Part shown: positions 21,401 to 24,195 of the stretch, piece after piece
Layout: each line of letters begins with the position of its first letter
How positions within the stretch are numbered: position 1 is the stretch's first letter
Source of the DNA: CAYWTX01 sp964461295
Lineage (GTDB): Bacteria > Planctomycetota > Phycisphaerae > SM23-33
Length of the DNA: 24,195 nucleotides
Direction of reading: 5' to 3'
Assembly: GCA_964461295.1 (NCBI GenBank)
Contig: CAYWTX010000644.1
Coordinates: 1-24,195, forward strand
Notes under the pieces: generated by a model
Seen by the model: only the letters and a program-made list of their open reading frames with translations
Database searches by the model: none
Told to the model about the DNA's origin: nothing
Translations under genes and position numbers: made by a program

Positions 21401-21636
21401 TGTGCAGCGACAGCCAACAGTACGACCGCGTGTGCAAGAGCGAGTTCGCCTCCATCCACACGAAGCTCGACAAGCTCGACGAGGCCATTCGCGGCAACGG
21501 CAAGCCGGGCATCCAGCTTCGGCTGAACCGGCTGGAAGCCGCCGAGGCCGTGCGGTCGCGGCTGATGTGGATCATCGCCGGCTCGACGGTGACGCTGGCG
21601 CTGGGCGCGGTGTGGAAGCTGATCTTTGGAGCCTGA
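21400..21636 (+). CDS. small membrane-anchored coiled-coil protein (XhlA-like)
   Basis: 78 residues, translationally coupled to the upstream gene by overlap. Residues about 1-50 are helical with a heptad pattern (FASIHTKLDKLDEAI, IQLRLNRLEAAEAV); residues about 54-76 form one hydrophobic membrane segment (LMWIIAGSTVTLALGAVWKL). The layout of an N-terminal coiled coil plus a C-terminal membrane helix is that of XhlA/hemolysin-type small phage proteins, some of which take part in lysis. Its location among connector genes is unusual. Confidence 0.6.
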   Translation: MCSDSQQYDRVCKSEFASIHTKLDKLDEAIRGNGKPGIQLRLNRLEAAEAVRSRLMWIIAGSTVTLALGAVWKLIFGA

Positions 21637-21639
21637 CGC

Positions 21640-22071
21640 ATGCCGGTAATCACAGACATCGCCGACGCGGTGGCGGCCGAACTGAACGGCAACGACTTCG
21701 GCACGCCGCTGGCCGCCGTCCGCAGCACCAAGCCGCCGGAGTTCGAGCTGGCCGACATGAAGGCCCTGCACGTGACGGTGGTGCCCAAGGGCTGGGACAG
21801 CCAGACGGCGACCCGCGCGGCCGCGCAGTGCGACTACCAGATCGACATCGGTGTGCAGAAGAAGGTCGCCGCCGGCGACAACCCGGAGCTGGACACCCTG
21901 GTGGGCCTGGTGGAGCGGATCGCGGACCACTTCCGCACGCACCGGCTGACGGCGATGCCCAATGCCGTCTGGGTCAGGAACGAGAACGCGCCGCTCTATG
22001 CGCCCGAGCACATGAAGGAACTGCGTCAGTTCACCAGCGTGCTGACGCTGACGTTCCGGGTGCTGAGGTAA
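21640..22071 (+). CDS. tail completion/terminator-like protein
   Basis: 143 residues, with GGAG 8 bases upstream. It has an N-terminal helix (TDIADAVAAELNG), a strand ALHVTVVPKGW, then CDYQIDIGVQKKVA, helix LDTLVGLVERIADHF, and a final strand FTSVLTLTFRVLR. This alpha/beta order, length and location are those of tail terminator (gpU-like) proteins. No single residue motif proves it. Confidence 0.6.
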   Translation: MPVITDIADAVAAELNGNDFGTPLAAVRSTKPPEFELADMKALHVTVVPKGWDSQTATRAAAQCDYQIDIGVQKKVAAGDNPELDTLVGLVERIADHFRTHRLTAMPNAVWVRNENAPLYAPEHMKELRQFTSVLTLTFRVLR

Positions 22072-22077
22072 CAGGAC

Positions 22078-22332
22078 ATGAACAACGTAGTCATGCGGAA
22101 GATCAACGTCACGGGCAGCTACCAGCCGCTGGTGACCACCACGCTGGTGGCGTCGGTGACCATCTCGGCGTTGCCGACCAACAGCGGCCCGGTCTACTTC
22201 CGGGGCGATGACGGGCTGGACGTGCCGTGGCTGCCGGGTGAGTGGCACGAGTTCCAGGCCGTCAACCTGGCTGAAATCCGGGTCAAGGGCGCGGTCGGCG
22301 ACGCGGTGACCGTGGTCGGAGGCACGTGGTGA
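22078..22332 (+). CDS. small beta-rich virion-associated hypothetical protein
   Basis: 84 residues, all predicted beta: VTGSYQPLVTTTLVASVTIS, VYFRGDDG, VNLAEIRVKGAVGD, ending VVGGTW. The compact beta-sandwich character and location among head and neck genes suggest a small structural or decoration protein. Not recognised. Confidence 0.6.
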   Translation: MNNVVMRKINVTGSYQPLVTTTLVASVTISALPTNSGPVYFRGDDGLDVPWLPGEWHEFQAVNLAEIRVKGAVGDAVTVVGGTW

Positions 22333-22333
22333 C

Positions 22334-23008
22334 ATGGGATACGGCGGAACAGGATACGCGACGGTCGACGTGGACATCGTCCAGACGGACGTGGACGCCA
22401 TCGTCCAGGGCCTGACCGGCTACGCCGGTATGACCCTCACGGACGTGCATGGTCCGCTGGTCTATGTTGCGGACCTCTTGTCGGGCAACTCCTACGGGCC
22501 GATCACGGACATCGCGAGTTCCTGCTGGGGAACGCGCGACCTCCTGTCCGGGTACAGCTACGGCCCGCTCACCGACACGGCCTCCAACACCGGGCAAATC
22601 CGCGACGCCCTGAACTATGGCCCGCTGCCGGCCATCGCCCAGTACACCAGCGAGACCCGCGACAACCTCTATGTCGACGGCTACAGCGCCGCCTGGTGGA
22701 TGCGGGAATCAGCCTATCGCGGTTCGGACATCCTGATGTACCTGTCCGGTGGATGGAATGGGCCGATCACCGATACAGCCTGGGGTATCTCGACCATCCG
22801 CGACTGCATTACCGGATACAGCTACGGCCCGCTGACGGACATGCGGGACATGCTGGGGTACATCGACGGGAAGCTCTACAGCGGCTACTGGGGCTCGTCG
22901 GCCGCCGATCTTCTTGGCGATATCCGCGACCATCTGTCGGCCATCCGTTCGCAGACGGACGGGCTGACCTTTGAGTACGACGGTCGCCTGCGTGTGAGCA
23001 CCAACTGA
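22334..23008 (+). CDS. Gly/Tyr-rich tandem-repeat protein, unknown
   Basis: 224 residues, 1 base after the preceding stop, with GGAGG 11 bases upstream. From about residue 40 to 200 a unit of about 22 residues recurs, approximately RD-x-L-x-GYSYGPLTDTA-x(5)-I. GP(I/L)T-like words lie at residues 40, 55, 77, 96, 143 and 165; RD words at 68, 90, 109, 156 and 198. The best-preserved copies are GYSYGPLTDTA (73-83) and GYSYGPLTDM (161-170). The end (DGLTFEYDGRLRVSTN) is not repetitive. A fibrous or beta-solenoid-like virion protein is possible. I recognise no family. Confidence 0.65.
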   Translation: MGYGGTGYATVDVDIVQTDVDAIVQGLTGYAGMTLTDVHGPLVYVADLLSGNSYGPITDIASSCWGTRDLLSGYSYGPLTDTASNTGQIRDALNYGPLPAIAQYTSETRDNLYVDGYSAAWWMRESAYRGSDILMYLSGGWNGPITDTAWGISTIRDCITGYSYGPLTDMRDMLGYIDGKLYSGYWGSSAADLLGDIRDHLSAIRSQTDGLTFEYDGRLRVSTN

Positions 23009-23028
23009 CGTTCTGGAAGGAGAACGAC

Positions 23029-23460
23029 GTGAGAGAACAGGAAGAAGTGAAGGTCGTGACGGTGGATGAAGGCAGCGGCCCGGTCAAGTTCGTCAAGGAC
23101 ACCGGCGGGCGGCTCTTGACCAAGGAGCAGGTGGCGATGGTCCGCGACCGCCAGCAGGCGGACCTGGACCAGGCTACGGACCTGCACGGCAAGCTGACGG
23201 CCGGCGATCCGGCGGCCACCGCCGATGTCGTCGGGCAGATCAAGGACCGCATCAACCTTCAGCTGGCCATGATGGACCGGCAGAAGGTCGAGCTCCAGGC
23301 GACGCTGGCCAAGCTGGAGGCAGGTGATGCCCCGACGGTCAGAACGATGGTCGGCCAGATGGTCCAGCGGCTGGCGCGACGGGCGGAACTGGCGACGCAG
23401 GGCCGCGACCGCTCGACGGCGCTGCTGGCGGAGCTGGACGCCCCCGGCGGAAAGAACTGA
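23029..23460 (+). CDS. coiled-coil hypothetical protein of the head-tail region
   Basis: 143 residues, GTG start after GGAAGGAG. A short strand region (EVKVVTVDEGSGPVKFV, TGGRLLT) is followed by about 100 residues of amphipathic helix rich in Ala, Gln, Lys and Leu (QVAMVRDRQQADLDQATDLH; MMDRQKVELQATLAKLEAG). A trimeric or dimeric coiled coil is likely, which would fit an assembly chaperone or a fibre-associated protein. Not recognised. Confidence 0.6.
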   Translation: MREQEEVKVVTVDEGSGPVKFVKDTGGRLLTKEQVAMVRDRQQADLDQATDLHGKLTAGDPAATADVVGQIKDRINLQLAMMDRQKVELQATLAKLEAGDAPTVRTMVGQMVQRLARRAELATQGRDRSTALLAELDAPGGKN

Positions 23461-23465
23461 CGCCC

Positions 23466-23891
23466 ATGATCGGGATGGTCACCAAGGCGATGTTCTTCGA
23501 CACCCGCGCGGTCACCAGCCGCGTGGACTCGGCGACGCGCCGGGTGCTGTCGAAGTTCGGCGCGTTCGTCCGCACCGGCGCGCGGCACAGCATCCGCAAG
23601 CGGAAGACCATCTCGCAGCCCGGCGACCCGCCCAGCAGTCACGTGGGCCTGCTGCGGAAGCTGATCTACTTCGGCTACGACGGAACACGGAAGAGCGTCG
23701 TCATCGGCCCAACGCCGCTGCGGGGCACGGCCGAAGCGCCGCCGCTGCTGGAGTATGGCGGGCGGACGCGCGTCAGGGACCGCAAGGGCAAGTCGGTGAC
23801 AGCGACGTTCCGGCCACGGCCGTTCATGGGCCCGGCCTTCGAGCGTGAGAAACCCAAGCTCCCCGCCATGTGGGCCGGGAGCGTGCGATGA
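23466..23891 (+). CDS. HK97 gp10-like head-tail/minor tail component
   Basis: 141 residues. It shows the pattern of gp10-like or virion-morphogenesis proteins: an N-terminal helix with ATRRVLSKFGAFVRTGARHS, basic RKRKTISQPGDPPSSH, the loop GLLRKLIYFGYDG, strands SVVIGPTPL, PPLLEYGG, and the final FRPRPFMGPAFEREKPKL, with the RPFMGPA segment especially typical. The role is neck or tail-tube joining. Start choice is uncertain (ATG 23466 or 23475). The stop lies inside the 11-bp repeat block. Confidence 0.75.
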   Translation: MIGMVTKAMFFDTRAVTSRVDSATRRVLSKFGAFVRTGARHSIRKRKTISQPGDPPSSHVGLLRKLIYFGYDGTRKSVVIGPTPLRGTAEAPPLLEYGGRTRVRDRKGKSVTATFRPRPFMGPAFEREKPKLPAMWAGSVR

Positions 23892-23931
23892 CACGGGAAT
23901 GACACAGCAATGACACGGCGGTGACACGCCG
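23888..23931 (+). repeat. four tandem 11-bp repeats (RTGACAC core)
   Basis: Copies begin at 23888, 23899, 23910 and 23921: atgacacggga, atgacacagca, atgacacggcg, gtgacacgccg. They fill most of the gap between the gp10-like and tail tube genes and are followed at once by GAGGAGG, the ribosome site of the tail tube gene. The period is one DNA helical turn. Confidence 0.65.
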
Positions 23932-23945
23932 AGGAGGCCACGGAC

Positions 23946-24195
23946 ATGGCAACCTTCATACTGGGCAAGGACGCGAAGCTCTATCACGGGCCCGCCGGGG
24001 CCACGGCTACGACCGAGATGTCGAACGTCCGGGACGTGACGCTGAACCTGGAGGCGGGCGAAGCGGATGTGACGACCCGCGCCAACAGCGGCTGGCGGGC
24101 GACCGCACCGACACTGCGGGAATGCAGCTGCGAGTTTGAGATGATTTGGAAGCCCGGGGATGCGGGATTTGAAGCGATTAAGACGGCCTTTTTGT
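23946..24195 (+). CDS. major tail tube protein (3' truncated by window end)
   Basis: The first 83 codons are visible, with GAGGAGG upstream (at reduced efficiency because it lies about 12 bases away). MATFILGKDAKLYHGPAGA, then SNVRDVTLNLEAGEADVTTR and WRATAPTLRECSCEFEMIW match the start of TP901/lambda gpV-like tail tube proteins: an early strand, the EAxxADVTTR region and the conserved ECSxEFEM-type strand. These proteins polymerise into the tail tube of a siphovirus or myovirus. The end of the gene lies beyond the window. Confidence 0.75.
   Translation, partial: MATFILGKDAKLYHGPAGATATTEMSNVRDVTLNLEAGEADVTTRANSGWRATAPTLRECSCEFEMIWKPGDAGFEAIKTAFL

Overview
The window is a high-GC segment of a tailed double-stranded DNA phage or prophage (Caudoviricetes-like). 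The markers are a contiguous virion module (terminase, lambda-type portal, prohead protease/capsid, connectors, tail tube) preceded by a recombination and replication module. No integrase, repressor, lysis gene or host gene is visible, so free phage versus prophage cannot be decided. The host is not identifiable from the sequence. High GC, strong AGGAG-type ribosome binding sites and the general look of several proteins fit an environmental bacterium, possibly Planctomycetota; that is a guess.

Bases 1-7600, plus strand: recombination and replication. In order: the end of a RecB/Cas4-like nuclease with an Fe-S cysteine cluster, a small zinc-ribbon protein, two unknown phage proteins, a Sak4-like RecA/AAA ATPase, an SSB-like partner ending in IPF, a small unknown, an Rmf/CrpP-like protein, a VRR-NUC nuclease, and a Prim-Pol plus SF3-helicase replication protein. 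Immediately downstream, at 7146-7284, is a strikingly symmetric structure: three GGTTACC-type repeats facing three inverted copies across a core of alternating purine/pyrimidine with an 18-bp perfect palindrome. This is the best candidate for a replication origin.

Three gene gaps in this half (1391-1522, 2016-2280, 7693-7870) are filled by degenerate pentanucleotide repeats of the GGCNN kind, always G-rich on the plus strand and always ending just before the ribosome binding site of the next gene. I know of no explained function for them.

Bases 7900-11200: a ParB-domain DNA methyltransferase, then a minus-strand, lower-GC RES-domain gene with its own promoter, apparently inserted as a cargo (moron) cassette between 8-bp direct repeats, then a radical SAM protein.

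Bases 11200-13600, minus strand: a tight operon of seven small genes, one with a HARE-HTH domain, two sharing a duplicated N-terminal beta domain. It diverges from the structural operon across a 121-bp region holding two palindromes.

Bases 13700-24195, plus strand: a small TerS-like protein, large terminase, NrdR-like zinc ribbon, an intrinsic terminator, an initiator-type tRNA-Met, a small conserved pre-portal protein, portal, a fused prohead protease/major capsid protein with a probable internal translation start, a DUF2190-like capsid cement protein, head-tail connectors, a protein built of about 22-residue Gly/Tyr repeats, and the start of the tail tube gene, which runs off the window.
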